DNA of 64,000 nucleotides, taken from contig RBKR01000020.1 in NCBI GenBank assembly GCA_004835665.1, positions 806,001 to 870,000 on the forward strand. The letters run 5' to 3'. The stretch is from Phoma sp. XZ068 (taxonomy: Eukaryota; Ascomycota; Dothideomycetes; Pleosporales; Didymellaceae). A program made the position numbers and the translations under genes. Below the pieces are notes generated by a model. That model had not been told where the DNA came from. It ran no database searches and worked only from the letters and a program-made list of their open reading frames with translations. Below, in pieces: positions 33,025 to 43,875 of the stretch (position 1 is the stretch's first letter; each line of letters opens with the position of its first letter).

Positions 33025-36000
33025 ATGGACGGGTGAGTGCCCCCAGGCGGGCGTGCTGTACGACGGCGGGGGAAACGCACATGTATGGCCGGGGCTGGTT
33101 CTGACGTTCACCCGTAGACACAAGCGCTCCAAGTCGCAGAACATCAAGCACATGCTGAGCCGAGTGACCTCGAAGACGGAAGGAGGGTCGTCGACACCTG
33201 CAGACGGCAGCACCACGAACACGGCCAACAACTCGCCGCCCAACTCGTCGCAGGCCTCGCTCAGCTCGCCGGTGACGGGCCACCAGCGCAGTCTCTCGAA
33301 GAAGCTGCGCACCAACCTGCCCGCCGCCATGTCGACCACGGGCGTGCCCAGCGAGGCCAGCAGCAGCCAGCACCCCGCATCGCCCACGTCGCCGACGATC
33401 AAAGGCGGGTCGATCGAGCAGTCGGTCAAGCTGTTCCGCGTCTTCGAGGCGCTGCGCAACGGTGACACGACGGCTATTTCGCGGGCCATCCGCGAGCAGT
33501 CAGCGCCGGGCGACAGCGAGGCAGCCAGAACCTCGCTCTCGCTGCCCAATGCGCGCACCGAAGGCACCTCCATCCTGCACCTTGCCATACAGTGCGCGGA
33601 GCTCCCGGTCATCGAGTTTGTGCTGTCCAATGTGACCACCACGCCCGACTCGCCCATTGACGTCAACGGCCGCGACCGCGACGGCAACACGCCCCTCCAC
33701 CTCGCAGCCACCCTCGGCCGCGCCCCGGTAGTGCGCCTGCTGCTCGACCAGCCCGGCATCCACGACTCCGTCACCAATTACACCGGCCAGACCCCGCTGG
33801 ATCTCGCGCGCACGCCCGACATCTTCCAGCAGCTGCAGCTGGCCCGCTCCATCTTCATCGACACCAATGTCAAGAGAATACAGCAGCTGGTCATCACGGG
33901 AGACCTGGACACCTTGGAGTCAGTACTGCAAGACGCGCGCGTACAGAGCACGCTGGACGTCAACGGTGGAGAGTTTGCCACAGACCCCGTTGTCATTGAT
34001 GCTGGTGGCACACTCCTGCATCAAGCAGCCAAGAATAAGGACGTCAAGTTAGCTCAGCTGCTGTTGCTGAACGGCGCAGACCCGTTCCGTCGTGACCGCA
34101 AGGGCAAGCTGCCGCAAGACTACACCAAGGACGACCGCACACGAGCCATCTTGAAGCGCTCTCCTGCTGCTGCGGCCGCTCAGCGAGGCATCCAGGAGAA
34201 GACAATTCTTGCCGGCCAGGCCCAACATGGAGCGCCTGCTGATAGCGGCGTGGGTTCGAAAGAGTCGCGCGAGATGAAGGGCTACCTTAAGAAGTGGACC
34301 AACTATACAAGTGGCTACAAGCTGCGATGGTTTGTGCTGGAAGATGGTGTGCTCAGCTACTACAAACACCAGGGTATGTCACTCAAATCCACCCCCATGT
34401 GCATGTGCTAATATACGCAGACGACACTGGTTCTGCGTGCCGTGGTGCCATCAACATGCGCATTGGCAAACTCTACATGGACCCCCAAGACAAGCAGCGC
34501 TTCGAGATCCAGGGCAAGTCCTCGGTCAAGTACCATCTGAAGGCTAACCACCAAGTTGAGGCAAAGCGCTGGTACTGGGCTCTGAATAACGCCATCCAGT
34601 GGGCTAAAGACGAGGCTCGTGAAGAGGAGAAGCGTGCGACACAAGACCAGGAGGCCTTGAAGCAAGCCAAGGTGGAGTTGCTTTCCAAGGAAGGCGACTC
34701 TTCAAGTCTTCACAGCTCGAGGATGACAAGCTCCAGGAATCTAGCCAATCCATCCTCCAATAACCTCGGTGTACCGCTCACCAGTCTCGACACGACCTCA
34801 CGCTCCGCCGTTTCGTACACAGAAGACCCTGGAAGTGCATACGAGCCGAGCCTGGGTGCGCACGAACTGGGCAGATATAGTAGCCACATGGGTGCTCCCA
34901 CAGCTGACGATGACGATGACGATGACTTCAACGACGACGACAGCAGTCACGAAGTGAAGCCGCACAACAAGGATGCCTTCAACATCACAGCTCAGTCTGC
35001 GAAGTTACAGCTTGACTTGTTGACTTCAGTCTCTTCTGCGTTACAGGCAGAGAAAACGAAGAACCCCACCATGCAGATTGCCGACCCTGCCATGATACAA
35101 GCTTTGGCCTCTTATGAGTCCGCGATTGGCAACCTCAAGGGCTTGATTGGAGACCTACTACGTATTTCGAGGGATCGCGACGCCTACTGGCAGTACCGCC
35201 TTGACCGCGAGGCCAATGTGCGCCGCATGTGGGAGGACAGCATGGCCAAGGTCGCACGAGAGCAAGAGGAGCTCGAGCAGAAGATCGGCGAGTCCGAGGA
35301 GAAGCGACGCAAGACGAAGAAGGCGTTGCGAGAGGCACTTGAGGATTATGAGGGTCCTGGAGTCGCTGCTACGGATGCCGATGAGTTCGTTGAAGCCCCT
35401 GAGAATGAACACCAACAAGAAGAACTGTCCCGATCAAAGCCAAGCTTCTCAGGACAGATCAAGAGGAAGGCCACTCTTGCCGATCTTGCAGCGGACATTT
35501 CCGACGATGAGTCTGAAGATGATGAGGAGTTCTTCGATGCTGTGGGTGCTGGCGAAGTCGAGGTCGTCGAGATGCCTGGCGTGCAACAAATTGACGACAG
35601 GAAAGTCTCTGTGGCCCCTCCTCCTTATACTGCTGGCGATATTTTCGAACAGAAACATCATGAAGTTGCCACAGGGTTCAAGGGGTACGAAGACGGGCCG
35701 CGCCAGAAGCTTGCCATGGACGCCGATGACAGGCCTAAGATTTCTCTTTGGGTACGTCAATTAACCACACTCTGCAGCTGCAAGTACTAACGATGTGCAG
35801 GGTATTCTCAAATCCATGATTGGCAAGGATATGACGAAGATGACTCTACCTGTATCTTTCAACGAGCCCACTTCGCTGTTGCAACGTTGCGCTGAAGACA
35901 TGGAATACACCGACCTTCTCGATGTTGCCGCCGAGCGCGAGGACTCTAGCGAGCGGATGCTCTACGTTGCCGCCTTCGCTGCCTCTGAGTACGCATCGAC

Positions 36001-36967
36001 CATCGGCCGTGTTGCAAAGCCTTTCAACCCCCTTCTCGGAGAATCATTCGAATACGCTAGACCTGACAAAGGCTTCCGCTTCTTCATCGAACAAGTCAGC
36101 CACCACCCGCCCATCGGCGCCGCGTATGCCGAAGCAGCCAAATGGGACTACTACGGCGAATCCGCTGTCAAATCCAAGTTCTACGGCAAGTCCTTCGACA
36201 TCAACCCCCTCGGTACCTGGTTCCTGCGCCTCCGCCCCACCGCAACCGGTGGCAAGGAGGAACTCTACACCTGGAAGAAAGTCACATCGTCCGTTATTGG
36301 TATCATCACGGGTAACCCCGTGGTTGACAACTACGGCCCTATGGAAGTCAAGAACTGGACTACAGGTGAAGTGTGCCAACTCGACTTCAAAGCGCGCGGC
36401 TGGAAAGCCTCGTCCGCGTACCAGGTCGTCGGCAAGGTGCTTGGCGCAGACGGCCGCGTTCGCTGGTCCATCGGCGGCCGCTGGAACGACAAGATCTACG
36501 CGCGCTTCACGCCCGGCTTTGAAGACGCAGAGATCGACAAAGGCGGCAAGGCGAGCAAGCACGACGACAACAAAGCTTTCCTCGTGTGGCAAGCGCACGA
36601 ACGGCCCACAGGTATTCCGTTCAACCTCACACCCTTCGTCGTCACACTCAACGACATCAACGATAAGCTACGCCCCGTTGTCGCGCCAACTGACACAAGA
36701 CTCCGACCCGATCAGAGAGCGATGGAGGACGGTGAGTACGACTTCGCAGCGACAGAGAAGAACCGCGTGGAGGAGAAGCAGCGCGCTACTAGACGGCGAA
36801 GGGAAGAAAGGGGCGAGGAGTTTGTCCCCAAGTGGTTTTCCAAAACCAAAGACGCCACGACTGGCGAGGAGTACTGGGAGTTTAACCACCAGTACTGGAA
36901 AGTCAGGGATTCGGTTGCTAGAGGCGAGTCTACGTGGGATCAGCATGGGCTGGAGGATATCTTCTAG
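33025..36967 (+). CDS. Long oxysterol-binding protein (Osh1/Osh2-type): ankyrin-PH-FFAT-ORD
   Basis: Exons 33025..33032, 33118..34373, 34421..35751 and 35801..36967 give 1253 residues. The first coding exon is only ATGGACGG. Domains in order: Ser-rich leader; ankyrin-type repeats about 150-340 (TSILHLAIQ, GNTPLHLAATLGRAPVVRLLL, GTLLHQAAKNKDVKLAQLLL); PH domain about 388-486 (MKGYLKKWTNYTSGYKLRWFVL); an acidic FFAT motif near 790 (DDEEFFDAVG) for binding the ER protein VAP/Scs2; and the sterol/lipid-binding ORD from about 860, with the signature EQVSHHPP near 962. Such proteins exchange sterol and PI4P at ER contact sites with Golgi, vacuole or plasma membrane. A (GAC/GAT) run at 34907-34942 encodes an Asp-rich linker. 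The FFAT seventh position is Gly instead of Glu. Confidence 0.95.
34904..34943 (+). repeat. GAT/GAC trinucleotide run coding for Asp
   Basis: A run of GAC/GAT codons with one Phe-Asn break (reads DDDDDDFNDDDSS), within the linker between PH domain and ORD of the oxysterol-binding protein. In-frame, so length variants would be tolerated. Confidence 0.8.
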
Positions 36968-37805
36968 ATGTATTGGTTTGGGCGGTAAGAGATAGTAGAT
37001 GAATTATATGGTTAAATGATTGATTGTAACCCTGTGCAATTGCCGGTTTGGGATGTGTTGATGTGGGTTGCCTTGTTAATTCGTTACTAGTTGACGCCGA
37101 GGTGGTAATTCGTTGTTCATCGAACGTTCCACTTATCAGCAATCCCCCGTGTCTAAAAGCAACCAGTCTCCTAATCTATGCATTTCATTCTCCTCTCAGC
37201 AGTAACAGCATTAAAATCATAGTTAACATGAGCAATTAGACGGTATCTTATAGTGCATATACAAACAATCACAAACACAGAGCAACGTTTAATACTATCT
37301 TATATCCCATCACATCCCCGCTCTCTAAACGTAAAAACTCGTTTCTTCTAATTCAACGCCTCCTTAACACTAGAAAACGCCACAACAGAATGAGTAACAG
37401 TAAGTTTGAGCATTGCACTGCTAGGCTTGTGCTTATTATTGTATGGATTGTAGTCGTCTGAAGCGCTGTTGCGTTAAGGAGTTTTGCAAGGCTTGATGCT
37501 TTGTACGAGGTTTGCAAGGCTTGATGCCGCTGAGAGTGTGTGGTTGATGGAAACGAAGTTGTTTGTGTATAAGTATAGTTAGAGATGTGAGCTGGGTGGA
37601 TTACTGATGCTAAGTATTCTGCTCCTCTGAGGGTTGATATTGTGACTGTTAGTATCACTATCACCATCACTAGCAACAGAAGTGATTAGATGCCATCTCA
37701 TCAGACACATACAACAGTCACATCCACAAGGCAACGTCTTGTAGTAAAAAGGTATTATTCACGTTACCATTCTATATATACATACACCCCGTCATCCGTG
37801 AGAAC
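36968..37805. other. Intergenic, convergent 3' ends
   Basis: AT-richer than its neighbours, with a GGCTTGATGC string repeated at about 37486 and 37517 (agg|caaggcttgatgc). The minus frame at 37676..37353 is hydrophobic at both ends but has no start context, signal or domain; I do not call it. Confidence 0.5.
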
Positions 37806-38520
37806 CTACGCAAGCTGCCCACGAACCGCACCAGCAATGAACTCCACGGTGTGAGTATCAGTGAAGAAACCAGCCGGGTTAGCCACAATCTGGCGCACGT
37901 GGAAGTTCTCGCCCGTGTCAGTGCCGTTGGCTAGAATGCCAGTCGTGAAGGGTCCTGTCAGACAGCCTACGGAAATACGCTTGTCGTCTGGGCCCTCGGG
38001 GTTGGGGAATGCTAGGCGAGGGGGTCCCGCACGGCCGGCGGGAGCTTCGTGGATGTGGGTTGCTGTTAGGGCGAGGGAGGAGTAATTGCCTGTTACGCCG
38101 GAAAGGGTGATGTTCTGGGGGGTGTTAGTATGGGTATGAAGGAGTGAGGATGGTATGGGAGAAGATACATACGTAGCAGATAGTGTTGTCCTCGACATTG
38201 ATGCCGTACTTGAAGATACCCTGGGCACCGGGCTCACCAGCTGCAACGGTCTGGTTGGCGGTGATGATCTGGTCCGGTGTGGCGGTGACGACGTATTCGG
38301 CGTCGAAGTAGAAGAGGGTGGATGCCTTCTCTGAGTTGTCGTCTGTTTGGTTCAAGCCGCCACTGTATGTCTCGTTCACCTTGCTACCACCATGGCCCTT
38401 CTTGTCGTCGTCGTAGGTCTTGTAAGAGGGCTTGTCGTCGTCGTGGTATCCACGAGAAGGGGCAGCAACGGCAAGAGCCGCTGTCAGCACAGTGATGATT
38501 GCGGGTGCAGAGAAGTGCAT
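37806..38520 (-). CDS. Secreted CHRD-domain protein
   Basis: Exons 38520..38173 and 38114..37806 (58-base intron, GTATGT...CAG, phase 0) encode 218 residues. A classic signal peptide (MHFSAPAIITVLTAALAVAAP) leads a short charged region rich in Asp and Lys (HDDDKPSYKTYDDDKKGHGG). The rest is a CHRD (chordin-like) beta domain: ATLFYFDAEYVVTATPDQI at its start, ALTATHIHEAPAGRAGPP as the diagnostic centre, and HTVEFIAGAVRGQLA at the end. There are several NxT/S glycosylation sites. CHRD proteins occur across bacteria and fungi; fungal members are secreted or wall-associated and their function is not established. ASTLFYF and IHEAPAG make the family call firm. Confidence 0.9.
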
Positions 38521-40604
38521 CTTGAATGTGTGTGGTGTTGTATATGGCGTTTGTAGTAGGAGTTTTGGGAAGTGAAGTTAGTCACTGATGGGGAGAAATC
38601 TGAACGAAATCCTGCCTTCTTTGTACAACAACGGGTCCCCGCTGCATACCCTATAAGATCCCAACGTGCTCGAGCAGCAAAGGTTCCGGTACATTGGGCG
38701 TACCATGGGACAGCCTAGGGAAGATCTGTTGGGTCTTGGAATTGTTGTCTAGAGCCTTAGTATGTCCGAACGGCTCAGGGCCAAGAAGTCTACTGCAGTT
38801 TGTATTGAGGCTCAGTGTACTAGACAATGGTGAACTCAGCGTGGCAAATGCCATGAGCAACTGCCTGGGCGTATGGTAGGTCTTGGACACCGGCCGCCCT
38901 CAGCCTGCTCAGATAGACCGTCTCAATATCGACATGCGTAGCCGACGCGTGGACTTTAGGTACCAGATCTTGAGGTACCAGGGAACGATAACGATGGACA
39001 ATAATGGGCCAGATGTACGGCAGCCCGCCCTGGCCCCAGGTTTACCATTCGTCCCGCCTCGCGTAGGCAGAATACCAGGCTTGTGGTGTTCTCAGCTGTG
39101 ATCGCCTACTAAGATATCGCCCAGACTACTTGGTACGGGTAGCCTCGAACCCGTAGTGTCGACTATCCAGAAGCGTAACGCCCAGGGCTGACATCTTGTC
39201 CTATAAGGGAAAAGCGTAAGAGTGAGGTTACCGCATCCAGCCGCGTGGTGAATGCCGACGTGGCGTTGTCGGGAATGGAATCGAAGAGCCAGTACCTGTA
39301 CTCTGATCCTCTTGGCAGGCCAGATGGTGACCCTGCGGTGGTCTGGGCTCCTGTCACCATAGCTGTCAAAGCCGCAAGCGAGGAGAAGGCTTGGCTAAGG
39401 CTAGACTTTTGCCAATACCATGGTTGAAGGACGGCTCACTGGAGATGGTACAAACACAATGTACGATATCGATGGGTGATCAGGCGGGGTTAGCGAGAGC
39501 CAAGACTCCAGAAAGTATGTTGGTACATGGGAATTCCTCATTGTCGATCTGTTGAAACCAGCGAGGTATGACATCACCACTGTCTCTTCCGCCAAGACTT
39601 ATAAGGACGGGCATTTCTCCGCCAGAAACCATGACAATTGGCAGTAGGGCCAAAAGATTTGAGATGCGCGTCACAATGCAGTTTCTCGGACTTTTGAATG
39701 TGGGGTGGGTCATGTCCCGGTGCGGATCCTAGATGCTGCGCCTACGTAGCCATGGGTGCATGCAGATCTTACTGCTTCTAAGATTGTCAAGCAGATTAAT
39801 CAAAAAGTCCAGTTGAAGATCGCCTTGTCAGCTTGGACTTTGTCTGGAATAAAGCAGATGTTCGCTGTCGAGGAGAGCACCTCGGGAGAATACATTCTGC
39901 TGCATGAATATCGTGCAATAGCAGCGACCAGGCAGAACTGCCTGGATGAGGCTGCAATCATAATGTCAGCTTTGTGATCGGACGTGTCGCGCTCCGGAGG
40001 CCATCAGCCTGGGCATGCTTGCGCATTGCTTGGCCGGCATCCTGTCGTTCCTATTCCTCGGCGGAATGTTAAATAGTTGTCGATAGTTTGCAGCTAGCTA
40101 GGACATGCTTTGAATTAGGATTCTCATGTTGCACCTATAAACGGAATTAGTATCAAGGCCCTGTGCATTACATGGCGACCATGGTGAAATGACGGTGATT
40201 TTTTTTTCGGCGCTCGGAGCCAAAGCGCAGTGCCCAAAATCGGTTAGATTGAGTAATAGAAATACATATAAGCGATAATTATACAGAGAAACTACGATAT
40301 GAGAGTAGAGTAACGAAGTGTGCAAGTTGAAAACGCCATTGCTGTCCGAAGACTTCTATGTGGTACTTCTTTAGAAGTTTTCGTTTTTAGTATATATAAG
40401 TGCTCAAGAAGGAACTCTATCATTTCTAAAGTTTATACAAGTTATTGTTATAGAGGCAGCGTATTAATAAATAGAGGGTTGTCGTTTTTCAAAGTAGGAG
40501 AATTTTAGTACGAGCAAGCCGGCGCGAACATATTTTTGGGGCCATATCGTAATTTCGGTTGGATTGATCATTGAAGAAGTCCCCCGACAGTCGTGATTCA
40601 CCTA
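38521..40604. other. 2.1 kb without a gene, AT-rich at its right end
   Basis: Overlapping short frames on both strands around 38883-39977 show no domain; they could be the residue of a decayed gene. From about 40080 to 40570 the sequence becomes AT-rich with many TA steps and contains a hairpin described separately. Confidence 0.5.
40347..40383. repeat. Imperfect hairpin in AT-rich DNA
   Basis: CGAAGACTTCT (40347-40357) is followed after 15 bases by AGAAGTTTTCG (40373-40383), which is its reverse complement except for one C-to-T difference that still allows G-T pairing. It lies in an AT-rich, TA-rich tract. It could be a trace of a small inverted-repeat element. Confidence 0.55.
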
Positions 40605-42701
40605 TCATAGAACCTCAAGGTCAGCATGGCTCACAAACCAAGTACCGTTGTTTGTATCAAGCGTCACGTTGTTCTGCACGACTTTGCCGAACTTCAAGCT
40701 TCCACTCTCCACAACTCCTCCTCCCACAGGTCGCTGAAGCTTATTCTCCCCAGCAAGAACGGTGAAGTTTGCGATGGGAATCTCCCATCCATTCCTGGAC
40801 ACAACAGTTGGCAAACCAAAGAAGTTCGCATCGACCTTATCTTCACTGTTTGTTAGGTTCACTGTTACTCAAATGGGGACTAAGTTGCAACATACCATGA
40901 GTGAAGTGGAGCTCGAAGTAACCACGGTAATATAGATCCTGCCACTGGAGCTCATCGTTCGCATTCTGCAGCCATGTGGAGTAATTGTTCGCAGTAGCAA
41001 GGCTGATATTTGCACCGTATGGGCACGGCGAGGTAACAGCGCTACCAGCAAATTCGACACCAATGCTGCCAGCACCCGTGCTCTTGTTGTACTCCTTCTC
41101 GCCTAACCAGACGAGGTCGCTGACCCATGAAGCATGGCTGTCACCAGCAAGAAAGATATTGTTGTTGATGTTATTGCTGTACAGGTGGTTCAAGGTGCGG
41201 TTCTTGTTCGCCTGATATCCATCCCAGGCGTCGTAGTTCACAGGATTGTCGTTACCATACGCTGCCGACTGGTTGACGCGTGAGAATATAATCTGAGACC
41301 CTATCACTCGCCATGTTGCACCGCGGTTGGCGGACTCTGAAAGCTTTCTGTAGAACCAATTCTCTTGGCGAGAGCCCATGAGCGATCGGCCTGCGTCATT
41401 CGAAATCTCATGCACGTAATCTGTGTTCCAATACAAGTCGGTGATAGAACGGTCATACTGACGAGTATCGAGCATCGTAAGGTCCACCAGCTTTCCAATG
41501 GAGAACGATCGCCAGATTCTGAGGTTGTCATCCATGTCGACTTGCCTGATCGGCATCCATTCGAAGTACGCACGAACGGCGTTCATCTTCCGCTGATCAA
41601 CAGACACGCCTACGCCATCCTTGATAAAAGAATCCTCTGTGTTGTTCAACTCAGCCTAAAAAGGTCAATAAGTTCCTCAATGTTGCAAATAGGCACGCTC
41701 TCCTACTCACCATGCCGTCACGATACGTGTTGTCTGCTACCTCATGATCATCCCATACCGGAATCCAAGGAAACTGCTGGTGGCTCTCGATAAGATCCAA
41801 ATCGGTACGGTATGTAGCCAGACGCTTGCGGTAGTCGTACAGTGTAAAAATCTCGCGGTCTGGCAGAGGAATACGTCCCAGGCTGTTGCCCCAACCATAG
41901 TAGCCGTTCTTGTATTCGTAGATGTAGTCACCAAGATGCACGATGTAATCAACTGAGTCCTGTAGTAAATTGTATTAGTGCAAAGGAATAGGGCTTGTCA
42001 GCATAACGAACCTTTCGTGCAACATTGCCATATGCGTTGAAAAAGCCGAAGGGGTAGTTTGCGCAGCTGTATACCGCAATACCAACTTCAGTAATATCAT
42101 CGTCTGCGTTTGGTGTCGTCTTCGTCCGTCCAAGTGGGCTCTTGTTGTTCGAGTTGCAGACATTGAATTGGTAATAGTACGTCGTGTACGGCTTCAAATT
42201 CTTTGCTTCGACCTGCTGTTGTGTAAGTCTAATAACGCCATGGTAAGTCATGTGTTACAGTACCTTGACAGTGAAGTCTACGTCGGAGCTCGTGTAAACC
42301 TTACCAGAATCCACCGTGCTTGTAAGTTCCTTATCTGACCCAACTTTGTACTCCACGCAAACAGGCGACTTTGACACATGGACGTATTTCTCATTGTCAT
42401 GGTCGAACAGCGGAGCGTATCCAGTAACTGTCAAATTTGACTGTGAGTTGTCGCTTTGCGGCGCAACACGAGTCCATAGGATCACGCTGTTGGGGTATGG
42501 ATCACCGGAGGCGACGCCATGAGTAAAGTTTAGGGTCGCTGTATCGTAGCTGGATTGAGGATCGTTCCTCTTGACAACCCTGTGGATCGAGATTCCTAAT
42601 GCAGGGTGATGCTCTGATGGTGAACGATAGTTCAGATTCTTCGACCAGCTGGCGCTGGCAACGGATGCCAGCGGCAGCAATGATAGAAGCTGGAGCTTCA
42701 T
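40605..42701 (-). CDS. Secreted PhoD-like phosphatase/phosphodiesterase
   Basis: Exons 42701..42264, 42212..42012, 41959..41711, 41655..40896 and 40840..40605 give 627 residues. The first residues (MKLQLLSLLPLASVASA) are a signal peptide. An N-terminal beta domain (FTHGVASGDPYPNSVILWTRV) precedes the metallophosphatase core, with metal-binding motifs HLGDYIYEY, WDDHEVADN and AGDSHASWV. PhoD-like enzymes are Fe/Ca-dependent phosphomonoesterases or phosphodiesterases; this one should act outside the cell. The last intron ends in AAG at 40841, because the closer CAG puts the tail out of frame; the resulting HDKVDANFFGLP reads well. The acceptor of the first intron could be 3 bases earlier. Many N-glycosylation sites support secretion. 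Confidence 0.9.
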
Positions 42702-43875
42702 GGTGATGGTATGGTTGGTTTCTAGAAAGAAAGAAGCAAGGGCACCCAGCTTATAGATAAAGTTACCGGCCTGACGGTCCTTTTGTAAACCTAAAACATA
42801 GGTACACAATTTCCGAGCTGGCCGGAGCCCATGCGCTGTTTACCAGTCTGCTTTCCGCTTTGACTGCGTCATTATTGCAGGAACGGGAGACTTGGGAAGC
42901 CTTTGAGCGATCAAATGCCAATCAAATATCTCGGTTAAAGCATGCTGCAATTCCGTCGACGATGAGCCGTGCCGATAGAAGTAATACCAGGTTTACAGCT
43001 GCCCAAACTGGGGACTACAGCTTTTCTTCGCTCCATCAGCGGAGATAGCTCAAACCTGATTTGCTGTTTCTCAGGTCCTCTGTTCGGCTACCGCTCGAAT
43101 GCGCATGACACTGCGGGGGTTCACCAAGTCCAGCAAGAACGTGTGCAGCAAGCTTCCACATGATTGGTGGGTGGGAAAGAGGAGCCTTGAACGTTGAACG
43201 TGGTTCGCAAGAAAAGCTTGACGATGCTTTCGTATGAAAGTAGAAGGTGCCAATGTGAAAGTGTACAAGGACCGAAGACGACCGAGGCAGTCGGGGCCGT
43301 TTGCTCGCTCGTTCCTACCGCTCCGTGGTGTTGGAAATGTGAGAAGGATCCAAATCGGCAGGTGACGTTGACGATCTGCCAAGTTTACATCATCCCTCAT
43401 CTCTAGCAGCACCCCTTTTGATCGGCATCCTTCACATTATCGCAACATTGAATTGCCTTGTTGTTGTAGTAGTAGTCTCAAGTAAGTACACAATCGGACT
43501 GACCACACTGGAACATTGTGATGTCAACAACTAGTCCCAGCGCGTTTAGCGTTGCGACGGAACGCATCGAGTTGCCTGACCCGTCGCATTATTCTGCCGT
43601 AAGCATGTGCAATAACCGAGTTAACAGCTGAAGGATGAGCCACAGCTAGTGCCACTGTACAGCCGCATCGCTTGATGACTGCAATCTTTGAAGCGTAGAC
43701 GAAGAGAAGTATCTACTTTGCACCTTCTCAGACACTTACCGTGACAAGAGCAAGAGAACGACTGCTGATTGCTTTCATACTCGATCAACACGGGCAGCAG
43801 ATTTGGTCTTACGCCTTTCCGATATCATAATCAGCTCTGGAGCGCACAACGTCAATATTTCCGATCCAAGGTGAT
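42702..43875. other. Divergent upstream region of PhoD-like and FAD-monooxygenase genes
   Basis: 1.17 kb between divergent start codons. A TATAAG sequence on the minus strand at about 42751-42757 lies near the PhoD start. No gene recognised; the minus frame at 43412..43071 lacks any domain. Confidence 0.5.

Noticed and set aside
32944..33777. 277-codon minus-strand frame at the oxysterol-binding protein 5' end
   Set aside because: Overlaps the ankyrin exon; composition typical of an antisense shadow.
35922..36995. 357-codon plus-strand frame in the oxysterol-binding protein
   Set aside because: Shifted-frame shadow of the ORD exon, rich in Ser/Thr/Arg and without domains.
37353..37676. Small hydrophobic minus-strand protein
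   Set aside because: No start context, no signal-peptide organisation, and low-complexity Thr/Ser middle; likely chance.
39126..39185. tRNA-like sequence with GGGTTCGAGGCT on the minus strand
   Set aside because: The candidate T-arm loop is 10 bases and no acceptor, D or anticodon arm can be drawn.
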